From Brevundimonas sp. (lineage in GTDB: Bacteria; Pseudomonadota; Alphaproteobacteria; Caulobacterales; Caulobacteraceae), in assembly GCF_029945885.1 (NCBI RefSeq), contig NZ_JAQSDK010000006.1, positions 223,016 through 287,015 on the forward strand: DNA of 64,000 nucleotides, given 5' to 3'. The first letter of the stretch is position 1. Each line of letters starts with the position of its first letter. Of the stretch, positions 1-7,019 are shown one piece after another. Below the pieces are notes generated by a model that saw nothing but the letters and a program-made list of their open reading frames with translations, did not search any database and had not been told where the DNA came from. A program made the position numbers and the translations under genes.

Positions 1-553
1 AGGTGCCGATCATGGTGATGCCCAGGATCATGTTGTTGCAGATCTTGGCCGCCTGCCCGGCCCCGTGGTCACCGGCGCGCATCGTCACCCGGCTCATCGG
101 CTCCAGCGCCGGCTCAACCCGGGCGAAATCGGCCTCGTCACAGCCGACCATGAAGGCCAGGGTCCCGGCGTCGGCCGCGACCGTGCCGCCGGAGACCGGG
201 GCGTCGGCGAAGGCATAGCCCGCGGCCTTGGCCAGGCCGGCGACCTTGCGCGCCGTGTCGACGTCGATGGTCGAACAGTCCAGCAGCAGGGCGGTCTTCG
301 GCGCGGTGCCGATGATCTGTTCCGAATAGACCGACAGCACATGCGGCCCGGCGGGCAGCATGGTGATGACGACGTCCGCATCCTGCACCGCTTCGGCCAC
401 AGACCCGGCGGCGACACAGCCCGCGGCCACGGCCCGTTCCAGCGCTGCCGGCGACAGGTCAAAGGCGCGGACCTCGTGCCCGGCCTTCGCCTGGTTGGCG
501 GCCATGCCGCCCCCCATGTTGCCGAGTCCGATGAAGGCGATCTTGCGGGTCAT
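1..553 (-). CDS. mmsB: 3-hydroxyisobutyrate dehydrogenase, C-terminus cut by window edge
   Basis: The enzyme oxidises 3-hydroxyisobutyrate to methylmalonate semialdehyde with NAD in valine catabolism. The visible 184 codons start at ATG 553 with MTRKIAFIGLGNMGGGMA, the N-terminal dinucleotide-binding GxGxMG loop of the beta-hydroxyacid dehydrogenase family. They continue through the substrate-binding stretch DAPVSGGTVAADAGTL and the catalytic-lysine region GAGQAAKICNN. The full family length is about 295 residues, so roughly 110 residues lie to the left of the window. Downstream of a 3-hydroxyisobutyryl-CoA hydrolase gene on the same strand, it fits the next step of the same pathway. A second, more distant family member is encoded at 10734-11588. 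Confidence 0.9.
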   Translation of the reverse strand, partial: MTRKIAFIGLGNMGGGMAANQAKAGHEVRAFDLSPAALERAVAAGCVAAGSVAEAVQDADVVITMLPAGPHVLSVYSEQIIGTAPKTALLLDCSTIDVDTARKVAGLAKAAGYAFADAPVSGGTVAADAGTLAFMVGCDEADFARVEPALEPMSRVTMRAGDHGAGQAAKICNNMILGITMIGT

Positions 554-633
554 GGCGGCGGTCTCCCTGTGCGATTTTGCGGCAGGGTTAGCCTCTCCGG
601 CCCCGCTTCGCCAGCGCAGCCGGGGCGGTTTTG

Positions 634-1437
634 TCAGTCCGGCTTGCGGAAGCGGTAGACGAACTGGTCGGTACGGCCGCGGATCGCGTCATCGAAGACG
701 TTCAGGCTGTGATCGTCGGCGGCATTGGCCACCGCGCGGCTTTCGCCCTCGAAGATGAAGCCGGCGGCCTCGATTTCGCGGCGCAGGAAGTCGCCCTCGA
801 TCCGGTGCAGGGTCGAGACCTGGCTGTTGCCGGTCCCGGCCGCGCCCTGATGATCGATGACCACGAACTGGCCGCCGGGCTTCAGGGCCGCATAGACGGC
901 GCGGTTCATCTTCGCCACGTCGACGCCGAAGCCGGGGATGTGGAAGTCGTGATACTCCTGACTCATGAACACCACGTCCAGCGGCTGGTCGAAGGTCATG
1001 GTGTCGAGGTCACCGTTGACCCGGCTGACATTGCCGTAGCTGGCCACCAGGGCGTCGGCGGCCCCGTTCTCGCGCACGGCCGTGCGGTTGGGCACGAAGG
1101 CATAGACCTGACCGGTCGGGCCGACGACGCTGGAGAACAGACGGGTGAAATAGCCGGCACCCGGCCGGATGTCGGCGATGCGGTTGCCGCGCGCCAGATC
1201 GATGAAGGCCAGCATCTCGACCGGATGCCGCAGGGCGTCCCGCGCCACCTCTTCCGCCGGGCGGCGCGTATCGGCCACGGCGGCCTGGTACCAGGCGGTC
1301 GTCGGAGCCGGGGCGCTGTAGGCGGCGGCCGATGAGGACGTCGTCACCACCGTGCGCTCCCCGCCGTCGGCGGCGATGATCAGACAGCCGGACAGCGTAA
1401 CCGAGGCGGCGGCGGCGAGAAGCAGGGTCTTGAACAT
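634..1437 (-). CDS. Exported methyltransferase-like lipoprotein
   Basis: This 267-residue protein begins at ATG 1437, preceded by a GGGA-type ribosome site. It has a short hydrophobic leader ending in the lipobox LSGC, so Cys18 would be lipidated and the protein anchored to a membrane outside the cytoplasm. The rest looks like a class I SAM methyltransferase of the COG4798 type: a motif-I-like segment IADIRPGAGYFTRLF, a later acidic strand DVVFMSQEYHDFH, and GGQFVVIDHQG. An upstream ATG at 1515 exists but would bury the leader, so it was not used. Exported proteins of this fold are known in Caulobacterales and sphingomonads; their substrate is unknown. It lies between two valine-degradation genes with no obvious link to them. 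Confidence 0.75.
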   Translation of the reverse strand: MFKTLLLAAAASVTLSGCLIIAADGGERTVVTTSSSAAAYSAPAPTTAWYQAAVADTRRPAEEVARDALRHPVEMLAFIDLARGNRIADIRPGAGYFTRLFSSVVGPTGQVYAFVPNRTAVRENGAADALVASYGNVSRVNGDLDTMTFDQPLDVVFMSQEYHDFHIPGFGVDVAKMNRAVYAALKPGGQFVVIDHQGAAGTGNSQVSTLHRIEGDFLRREIEAAGFIFEGESRAVANAADDHSLNVFDDAIRGRTDQFVYRFRKPD

Positions 1438-1499
1438 GGCGATTTCCCGAATGGCGTTGTGGCAGATACGCCCCGATTGCGGCGCGGACGCAAGAGGAC

Positions 1500-2549
1500 T
1501 CAGAGTGGCGTCCACTCGGCGTCCGCCGGCAGGGGCGCGAACAGGGCATCCAAATCGGCGTCGGTCACCCCGGCCAGATCAGCCGGTGACCAGTGGGGCG
1601 TATTGTCCTTGTCGATGATCACCGCCCGCACCCCCTCCTGGAAGTCGTGGGTCCGCACGATTCGGCCTCCGAGCCGGTATTCCATCGCCATGTTGTCGGC
1701 GAAGGTCGTCAGATGCAGGCCGGTGCGCAGCTGGCGCAGGGTCACCTTCAGCGACTGTGGCGACTTGGTCTTCAGCACCGCCAGCTGGGTCCGGGCCCAG
1801 TCGGTGCCCTCGGCCTCCAGGGCGGCGAAGATCGCCTCCACCGTGTCGAAGCTGAACAGCCGGTCGATCGCGTCGATCTGTTCCTCCAGCGGGGCCTCGC
1901 CCGGATCAACGGCCAGTTCATCGGCGATGTCGACCGGATAGCCCGGATCGGCGGCCAGGATGGTGCGGAAGACCTCGATCTCGTCGGACGGCATGAAATG
2001 GGTGTGGATGCCCAGGGCCACCGTGTCCGCCGCCTTCAGCCGCGCCCCGGTCAGGGCCAGCCAGGTCCCGGCGAACCCCGGCAGCCGCGGCAGGAACCAG
2101 CCGCCCCCGACGTCGGGGAACAGGCCGATACCGGTCTCGGGCATGGCATAGGTGGTGCGTTCGGTGGCGATGCGGACCACGGCCGGCTCGGAAATGCCCA
2201 CGCCGCCGCCCATGACGATGCCGTCGACGATGGCCGTGACCGGCTTGGCATAGTCGAACAGCAGGGCGTTCAGCCGGTATTCCGCGTGGAAGAAGGCCTT
2301 GGCCGCGACCGCGTCCCCCGCCCCGCTCTCGGCGATCATGCGGATATCACCCCCGGCACAGAAGCCGCGCTCGCCGGCATGGTCGATCAGCACCGACAGC
2401 ACCGATTCGTCGTCCTGCCAGTCCAGCAGGGCCGCGATCATCAGGTCGCACATCGGATGGTTCAGCGCATGCAACGCCTTCGGCCGGTTCAGGGTGATAC
2501 GGCCGACGCCGGATTCGACGCGGGTTAGGACTTCGGGTTCATCGGTCAT
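1500..2549 (-). CDS. 3-hydroxyisobutyryl-CoA hydrolase (enoyl-CoA hydratase/isomerase family)
   Basis: A 349-residue crotonase-fold protein that most likely releases 3-hydroxyisobutyrate from its CoA ester in valine breakdown. The oxyanion-hole segments are GFCAGGDIRMI and GIVMGGGVGIS, and the stretch ETGIGLFPDVGGGWFLPRLPG is typical of HIBCH rather than of simple enoyl-CoA hydratases. The length also matches HIBCH (about 350 residues; plain hydratases are about 260). It precedes mmsB on the same strand, which catalyses the following step, with a lipoprotein gene between them. The remaining doubt is between HIBCH and another long enoyl-CoA hydratase/isomerase paralogue. Confidence 0.85.
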   Translation of the reverse strand: MTDEPEVLTRVESGVGRITLNRPKALHALNHPMCDLMIAALLDWQDDESVLSVLIDHAGERGFCAGGDIRMIAESGAGDAVAAKAFFHAEYRLNALLFDYAKPVTAIVDGIVMGGGVGISEPAVVRIATERTTYAMPETGIGLFPDVGGGWFLPRLPGFAGTWLALTGARLKAADTVALGIHTHFMPSDEIEVFRTILAADPGYPVDIADELAVDPGEAPLEEQIDAIDRLFSFDTVEAIFAALEAEGTDWARTQLAVLKTKSPQSLKVTLRQLRTGLHLTTFADNMAMEYRLGGRIVRTHDFQEGVRAVIIDKDNTPHWSPADLAGVTDADLDALFAPLPADAEWTPL

Positions 2550-2558
2550 CCGCCCGAC

Positions 2559-2972
2559 TTAGTCGCGAAGGTCGAGCACGTCCACGCCGGCAGCAGTCGC
2601 GGCGGAGAGCAACGGCTTGTCCCGAGAGGCCAGGACCGCGCCCCGTTCAATCGCCAGCGCGAGGTAGGCCGCATCGAACAAACTGAGCCCGGCGGTGGTG
2701 GCGACATCCGCCAACTGCCGAACGTCACCCTCGGTCAGGGGCTGATCGAATGCGATCTCGTACCCGTCCAACTGGTCAAATGCGTCCTTGACCACGATGC
2801 TCTGGTTGCGTGCCTTGACCACAAGGACATTGGCGACTTCCCAGACGAAAACACCCGGGGCGATGAAAGCGTAATCGTCTGCCCGCGCCAGCAACCGGTC
2901 TGCCGTCGCCGTCGCCTGCGAAGGCAGGAGCCAGGCAAGCGCCGCGGAGGCATCGAGCACCACGGCCATCAT
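2559..2972 (-). CDS. PIN-domain toxin, VapC family
   Basis: A 137-residue PIN-domain ribonuclease. The four acidic residues of the metal site can be seen in order: VVLDASAALAW (Asp7), FVWEVANVL, LSLFDAAYLALA and LASRDKPLL. VapC proteins cleave RNA, usually a tRNA or rRNA loop. The ATG at 2972 overlaps the stop of the antitoxin gene as ATGA, so the two are translationally coupled. A second ATG follows directly at 2969. The gene ends only 9 bp from the start of the hydrolase gene downstream, so the toxin-antitoxin pair sits tightly inside a catabolic gene group. Confidence 0.88.
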   Translation of the reverse strand: MMAVVLDASAALAWLLPSQATATADRLLARADDYAFIAPGVFVWEVANVLVVKARNQSIVVKDAFDQLDGYEIAFDQPLTEGDVRQLADVATTAGLSLFDAAYLALAIERGAVLASRDKPLLSAATAAGVDVLDLRD

Positions 2973-3235
2973 TCGCGGGCGACCTTCTTGAGCTCTTCCC
3001 AACTCATGCGGTCGAACTCCGGATCGGGTGCCTGGGCCTCCCGGAATCGCCGCGCACGCTCAGCCAATTCATGACCGGACAGGCGACGCCGAGGCAGGGG
3101 GAACCCATCCTCCGGCGACAACCGCGCCACGGGCTTGCCGTGGCGGGTGATGACGATGGCCTCGCCCGACGTCTCGACCTCGTCGATCAACGCCGAGAGA
3201 TTCGTCTTGGCTTCCAGAACGCCCACGGTCCGCAT
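2969..3235 (-). CDS. Antitoxin, Phd/YefM family, partner of VapC
   Basis: An 88-residue protein starting MRTVGVLEAKTNLSALID and continuing ITRHGKPVARLSPE. This is the Phd/YefM N-terminal DNA-binding fold, followed by a charged C-terminal half of the kind that wraps the toxin. The start at ATG 3235 is fixed by AGGAGG five bases upstream. A perfect 7-bp inverted repeat at 3245-3264 overlaps this ribosome site and is a good candidate for the operator through which the complex represses its own operon. The pairing of a Phd-type rather than an AbrB-type antitoxin with a PIN toxin is common. Confidence 0.88.
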   Translation of the reverse strand: MRTVGVLEAKTNLSALIDEVETSGEAIVITRHGKPVARLSPEDGFPLPRRRLSGHELAERARRFREAQAPDPEFDRMSWEELKKVARE

Positions 3236-3244
3236 GGCGACCTC

Positions 3245-3291
3245 CTGACCATAACTCTGGTCAGAATAGCCGACTACGGCTTCGGCGTCAC
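3245..3291 (-). promoter_or_regulatory. Promoter and palindromic operator of the toxin-antitoxin operon
   Basis: On the minus strand, GTGACG (3291-3286) and TATTCT (3268-3263) are separated by 17 bp. A perfect inverted repeat CTGACCA-6 bp-TGGTCAG (3245-3264) touches the -10 box and runs into the AGGAGG ribosome site. This layout is what an autorepressed toxin-antitoxin operon should have. The promoter lies next to the 3' end of the upstream gene. Confidence 0.55.
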
Positions 3292-3984
3292 CGTCATGTC
3301 GTAGGGAATGAACAGGCTCAGCTCCAGCGGGCCGGACTGACGCCAAGTCACCCGGTTCGACATCCCTTCGACCGCTACCGCATAACCCTCGCCGAACGCG
3401 GCGGAGGTAGTCCGCGCATCGGCCGCGATCGCCGCCAGGATCGCCGCCCGGTATTGCGGCGGGTCGATGATCGACAGCTGCCAGTCGCCGCTGATGTCGA
3501 CCAGTGACCGGCCCGCCTGCTCTACCCCGTCGACGAAGGCCTCGATCCGGCCCGATGCCGTGTCGAGGGTGTCGCCTGCCTGAACCGGCGTCTTGACGAT
3601 CAGGGTCGCCACACTGGTGTCAGAGCGCGCGCCGTCCATGCCCAGCGTCAGGGTCGCGATCATGTCCTCGGTCAGGGGCACCAGGACGCCCTCGGTCTCG
3701 ATCGACAGGTCGATGTCCGCGCGCCGGGCCGCCGAGCGCGCCATGGTCCGCAGCGTCCGGGTGATCTCGTCGCGGCGGCCAACCGCTTCGCGCGTGTCGT
3801 TCACCACTCGGACCTCGACGATCAGATTGTCGGCGCGCCGGGCCAGCTGGATGACCGGCACCTCATCGCGATCCCATTCGATCATTCGCGACCCGGTGAC
3901 GACGATTTCCTCGACGCCCGAAGACTGGGCCAGGACGGGCGTTGCGAGCAGGGCCAGCATGGCGGCAGTGGCGAAGATTTTCAT
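3274..3984 (-). CDS. Secreted protein with TonB-box-like N-terminus, possible SIMPL-type domain
   Basis: A 236-residue protein starting at ATG 3984 behind GGGAGGA. A signal peptide (MKIFATAAMLALLATPVLAQ) is followed immediately by GVEEIVVTGSRM. The string EEIVVTGSR is normally found at the mature N-terminus of TonB-dependent receptors in Caulobacterales and sphingomonads, but here no plug or beta-barrel follows. The remaining 200 residues weakly resemble a SIMPL (DUF541) periplasmic domain, especially the alanine-rich helix YRAAILAAIAADARTTSAAFG near the C-terminus. Its 3' end comes within 40 bp of the antitoxin start. The function is unknown; the domain assignment is low confidence, the export signal is clear. 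Confidence 0.7.
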   Translation of the reverse strand: MKIFATAAMLALLATPVLAQSSGVEEIVVTGSRMIEWDRDEVPVIQLARRADNLIVEVRVVNDTREAVGRRDEITRTLRTMARSAARRADIDLSIETEGVLVPLTEDMIATLTLGMDGARSDTSVATLIVKTPVQAGDTLDTASGRIEAFVDGVEQAGRSLVDISGDWQLSIIDPPQYRAAILAAIAADARTTSAAFGEGYAVAVEGMSNRVTWRQSGPLELSLFIPYDMTVTPKP

Positions 3985-4048
3985 GGTCGGTATCCTCCCG
4001 AACCGGAGGTTGGCACGGTCATGACGCGACGTCACCGGGATATCAGGC

Positions 4049-5188
4049 TCACTGTCGCAACATCTCCCGCGCGGTGATCACCCGCATGATCTCATTGGTC
4101 CCCTCGAGGATCCGATGGACTCGCAGATCGCGCACAATCCGCTCCAGCGGATAGTCCTTCAGATAGCCGTAGCCGCCGTGCAGTTGCAGGGCCTCGTCGG
4201 CGATCTGGAAACAGGCGTCGGTGGCGAACCGTTTGGCCATGGCGCACCATTTGGTCGCCTCGGGGTGTTTGGTGTCCAGCGCCCAGGCCCCGCGCAACAC
4301 CAGCAGCCGCGCCGCCTCCAGCTGGGTCGCCATATCGGCCAGTTTGAACTGCGTATTCTGGAAGTCCGCCAACGGCTTGCCGAACTGTTTTCGCGTGGTG
4401 ACGTAATCCTGGGCCGTCTCCAGCGCCAGCCTTGCCCCGCCGATCGAACAGGCGGCGATGTTCAGCCGCCCCCCGTCCAGACCCATCATCGCATAGCGGA
4501 AGCCGTCGCCCTCCTTGCCCAGCAGATTGGCCGCCGGCACCCGGCAGTCATCGAACTGGACGATGGCGGTGGGCTGGCTGTTCCAGCCCATCTTCCGCTC
4601 CTGGGCCCCGAAGCTGAGACCCGGCGCGTCCTTGTCGACGACGAAGGTCGAAATGCCCTTGGGTCCGTCGGCCCCGGTGCGGGCCATCACCACATAGACG
4701 TCGCTGGTCCCGGCTCCGGAGATGAAGGCCTTGGAGCCGTTCAGGACATAATGGTCGCCGTCGCGTTTGGCCGTGGTCCGCAGCGCCGCCGCGTCCGAGC
4801 CCGAGCCCGGCTCGGTCAGGCAATAGGAAGCAATAAGATCCATCGTCACCAGCTTCGGCACATAGCGGGCCCGCAGGTCGTCCGAGCCGATCCGGTCGAT
4901 CATCCAGGTCGCCATATTGTGGATCGAGATGAAGGCCGCCGTCGACACATCCCCGTGCGACAGCTCCTCGAAGATCAGCGCCGCCTCGACCCGGCCCAGG
5001 GCCATGCCGCCGTGCTCCTCGCCGGTATAGATGCCGCAGAAGCCCATCTCGGCCGCCAGCTTCATCGTCTCGATCGGGAAATGTTTGCGCTCGTCCCATT
5101 CGGCCGAATGCGGGGCCAGCTCGGCCGCTGCAAAGGCCCGGGCGGCGTCCTGGATGGCGCGCTGGTCGTCGGTAAGGGCGAAGTCCAT
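4049..5188 (-). CDS. Acyl-CoA dehydrogenase, probably isobutyryl-CoA dehydrogenase
   Basis: A 379-residue FAD enzyme that would oxidise isobutyryl-CoA (or another short branched acyl-CoA) to its 2,3-enoyl form and pass electrons to ETF. Family marks include SYCLTEPGSGSDAAAL in the middle domain, QLHGGYGYLKDYPLER and the C-terminal ILEGTNEIMR holding the likely catalytic Glu. The start at ATG 5188 (MDFALTDDQRAIQDAAR) is the usual N-terminus; a longer frame upstream is arginine-rich and unlikely. With HIBCH and MmsB on the same strand, valine catabolism is the best guess. Substrate specificity cannot be read with certainty. Confidence 0.88.
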   Translation of the reverse strand: MDFALTDDQRAIQDAARAFAAAELAPHSAEWDERKHFPIETMKLAAEMGFCGIYTGEEHGGMALGRVEAALIFEELSHGDVSTAAFISIHNMATWMIDRIGSDDLRARYVPKLVTMDLIASYCLTEPGSGSDAAALRTTAKRDGDHYVLNGSKAFISGAGTSDVYVVMARTGADGPKGISTFVVDKDAPGLSFGAQERKMGWNSQPTAIVQFDDCRVPAANLLGKEGDGFRYAMMGLDGGRLNIAACSIGGARLALETAQDYVTTRKQFGKPLADFQNTQFKLADMATQLEAARLLVLRGAWALDTKHPEATKWCAMAKRFATDACFQIADEALQLHGGYGYLKDYPLERIVRDLRVHRILEGTNEIMRVITAREMLRQ

Positions 5189-5245
5189 GGAAGCTCCCGT
5201 CGCATCGGCCGCTGGAGGACCGTTCGCCGTGCTTCTATCCAACCC

Positions 5246-5284
5246 CTCGCGCGACGTCACCCTCGCGCGACGTCACCCTCGCGC
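5246..5284. repeat. 16-bp tandem repeat, about 2.4 copies
   Basis: The unit CTCGCGCGACGTCACC occurs twice in perfect tandem (5246-5261, 5262-5277), followed by a partial third copy. It lies in the 280-bp region between the divergent acyl-CoA dehydrogenase and hemB genes. Each unit holds the palindrome GACGTC. Confidence 0.85.
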
Positions 5285-5304
5285 CGGTCCACGACCGGGT
5301 CTGA

Positions 5305-5326
5305 CGCAGTCTGCGGCCAGACTGCG
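5305..5326. promoter_or_regulatory. Perfect 9-bp inverted repeat in divergent intergenic region
   Basis: CGCAGTCTG-CGGC-CAGACTGCG forms a perfect 9-bp stem with a 4-base loop. No T-run follows on either strand, so an operator for a dimeric regulator is more likely than a terminator. It lies between the starts of the acyl-CoA dehydrogenase (5188, minus) and hemB (5469, plus). Confidence 0.4.
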
Positions 5327-5396
5327 CCGATGACGACCGTCCATCCCCGCGATCGCCACGCCTCGGCCGGTGTTTTCAGCGTCCGATGTGGACCCG

Positions 5397-5429
5397 GTGG
5401 ACTGAGTGGACTGAGTGGACTGAGTGGAC
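5397..5429. repeat. 9-bp tandem repeat upstream of hemB
   Basis: Three perfect copies of GTGGACTGA (5397-5423) are followed by a partial copy GTGGAC. The array ends 39 bp before the hemB start codon and is a candidate variable-number repeat in the hemB leader. Confidence 0.9.
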
Positions 5430-5468
5430 CCTGTTTTCTCCGGTGCCCAACCCGCCTATGACCCCTGC

Positions 5469-6473
5469 ATGACCCAGCCGTTTCCCCCCGCCGCCTTTCC
5501 CTATGCCCGCCCCCGCCGCCTGCGCAGCAGCCCCTGGGTGCGGCGGCTGGTGGCCGAGACCGTCCTGACCCCGTCGGACCTGATCTGGCCCCTGATCGTC
5601 CATGACGGGGCCGAGGACCGGGTGCCGGTCGCCTCCATGCCCGGCGTCTTCCGCCTGTCGCCCCGGGCCGCCGCCGCCGCCGCGGTCGAGGCCCGCGATC
5701 TGGGCATCCCGGTCGTGGCCCTGTTTCCCCATGTCGATGCCGCCATCAAGGACGCCAACGGCACCGGGGCCACCGATCCCGACGGCCTGATCCCCGACTG
5801 TATCAAGGCCATCAAGGACGCCGCGCCGGAGATCGGCGTCATGTGCGATGTGGCCCTGGACTGCTACACCGACCACGGCCACGATGGCCTGATGGCCGAC
5901 GGCCGCATCCTGAACGACGACTCGCTGGAGCGGCTGGCCGAACAGGCCTTCATCCAGGCCCATGCCGGGGCCGACATCGTCGCCCCGTCCGACATGATGG
6001 ACGGCCGGGTCCAGGCCATCCGCGAGGCGCTGGAGGCCAACGGCCTGCACGACACGATGATCCTGGCCTATGCCGCCAAATACGCCTCGGCCTTCTACGG
6101 CCCGTATCGCGACGCCGTCGGCTCGGCCAAACAGCTGACCGGCGACAAGCAAACATACCAGATGAATTACGCCAACAGCGACGAGGCCCTGCGCGAGGTG
6201 GCGATGGATATCGCCGAGGGGGCCGACGCCGTCATGGTCAAGCCCGGCATGCCCTATCTCGACATCGTCCGCCGCGTCAGCGAGACCTTCCAGGTCCCGA
6301 CCTTCGCCTACCAGGTGTCCGGTGAGTACGCGATGATGCAGGCCGCCATCGCCAACGGCTGGCTGGACGAGGACCGCGCCATCCTCGAGACCCTGCACGG
6401 CTTCAAACGCGCCGGCTGCGCCGGCGTGCTCAGCTATTTCGCCCCGAAGGCGGCGAGGTTGCTGGGGGGCTAG
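5469..6473 (+). CDS. hemB: Porphobilinogen synthase (delta-aminolevulinic acid dehydratase)
   Basis: The enzyme condenses two 5-aminolevulinate molecules to porphobilinogen, the second common step of haem and cobalamin synthesis. The 334-residue sequence shows the family signatures: the metal-ligand-type stretch VMCDVALDCYTDHGHDG, the Schiff-base lysine regions ILAYAAKYASAFYGPYRDA and DAVMVKPGMPYLDI, and VSGEYAMMQAA. The start at ATG 5469 (MTQPFPPAAFPYARPRRLR) gives the normal length. A longer GTG-started frame would run into the 9-bp repeat array and is less likely. Its stop lies 1 bp before the next gene, so transcription probably continues into it. Confidence 0.97.
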   Translation: MTQPFPPAAFPYARPRRLRSSPWVRRLVAETVLTPSDLIWPLIVHDGAEDRVPVASMPGVFRLSPRAAAAAAVEARDLGIPVVALFPHVDAAIKDANGTGATDPDGLIPDCIKAIKDAAPEIGVMCDVALDCYTDHGHDGLMADGRILNDDSLERLAEQAFIQAHAGADIVAPSDMMDGRVQAIREALEANGLHDTMILAYAAKYASAFYGPYRDAVGSAKQLTGDKQTYQMNYANSDEALREVAMDIAEGADAVMVKPGMPYLDIVRRVSETFQVPTFAYQVSGEYAMMQAAIANGWLDEDRAILETLHGFKRAGCAGVLSYFAPKAARLLGG

Positions 6474-6474
6474 G

Positions 6475-6723
6475 ATGCCGACCATTCTGCAGATCGGGCC
6501 TTACCGCTTCTTTTTCTACAGCCATGAGCCGAATGAGCCGCCGCATATCCATGTCGCCAGCGGCCGGGCGACAGCCAAGGTCTGGACCGGGACGGTCTCG
6601 CTGGCGCGCAGCAAAGGTTTTCCGGCCCATGAACTCGGTGCTATAATTCGGCTCGTCCGTTCAAATCGCGAGCTCTTTCTGGAAGCTTGGCATGACCATT
6701 TCGGCGCAAGTCCAAACATCTGA
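6475..6723 (+). CDS. DUF4160 protein
   Basis: An 82-residue protein, MPTILQIGPYRFFFYSHE followed by EPPHIHVASGRATAKVW. This is the DUF4160 pattern with the conserved PPHIHV motif. It starts 1 bp after the hemB stop and overlaps the next gene by 32 bp. DUF4160 and DUF2442 genes are often adjacent in bacteria and have been suspected to form toxin-antitoxin-like pairs, but no activity is firmly assigned. That functional reading is an inference. Confidence 0.85.
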   Translation: MPTILQIGPYRFFFYSHEPNEPPHIHVASGRATAKVWTGTVSLARSKGFPAHELGAIIRLVRSNRELFLEAWHDHFGASPNI

Positions 6724-6964
6724 CGCCCGCGTTCTCGACGTTTCGTTTGATGACGACCGCATCAAGGTTGAGTTCGACGACGGACGGGGCATTGCCCTGC
6801 CCCTCGCCTGGTACCCGCGACTGTTGAACGGCACGGCGGATCAAAGAGGCCGCTGGGAATTGATCGGCGACGGGGAAGGTATCCACTGGCCGGACCTTGA
6901 CGAAGACCTGAGCGCCGAGGGCCTGCTGCGCGGTGCGCCGGCCGCCCACTGGAATGCCACCTGA
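6692..6964 (+). CDS. DUF2442 protein
   Basis: A 90-residue protein with the DUF2442 pattern: VLDVSFDDDRIKVEFDDGR, then ALPLAWYPRLLNGT and the C-terminal WELIGDGEGIHWPDLDEDLS. The start at ATG 6692 makes it overlap the DUF4160 gene by 32 bp in another frame, a strong sign of coupled expression. The two are probably partners. No DNA-binding helix-turn-helix can be seen by eye. Confidence 0.85.
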   Translation: MTISAQVQTSDARVLDVSFDDDRIKVEFDDGRGIALPLAWYPRLLNGTADQRGRWELIGDGEGIHWPDLDEDLSAEGLLRGAPAAHWNAT

Positions 6965-7019
6965 CGCTCCACGCGGCGGAACCTTGTCGCCCCGAATCTG
7001 CCGCCATAGGCTCACCCCC

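Noticed and set aside
5246..5429. Tandem repeats near hemB as a CRISPR-like array
   Set aside because: The units are adjacent without unique spacers and differ between the two arrays; there are no cas genes.
4115..5461. Plus-strand open frame of about 450 codons opposite acyl-CoA dehydrogenase
   Set aside because: It is an antisense shadow rich in Gly, Arg and Gln, without family motifs.
5330..5461. Small frame of 43 codons coding GLSGLSGLSG from the 9-bp repeats
   Set aside because: There is no clear ribosome site, and the peptide is explained by the repeat; it is possible as a leader peptide but unsupported.
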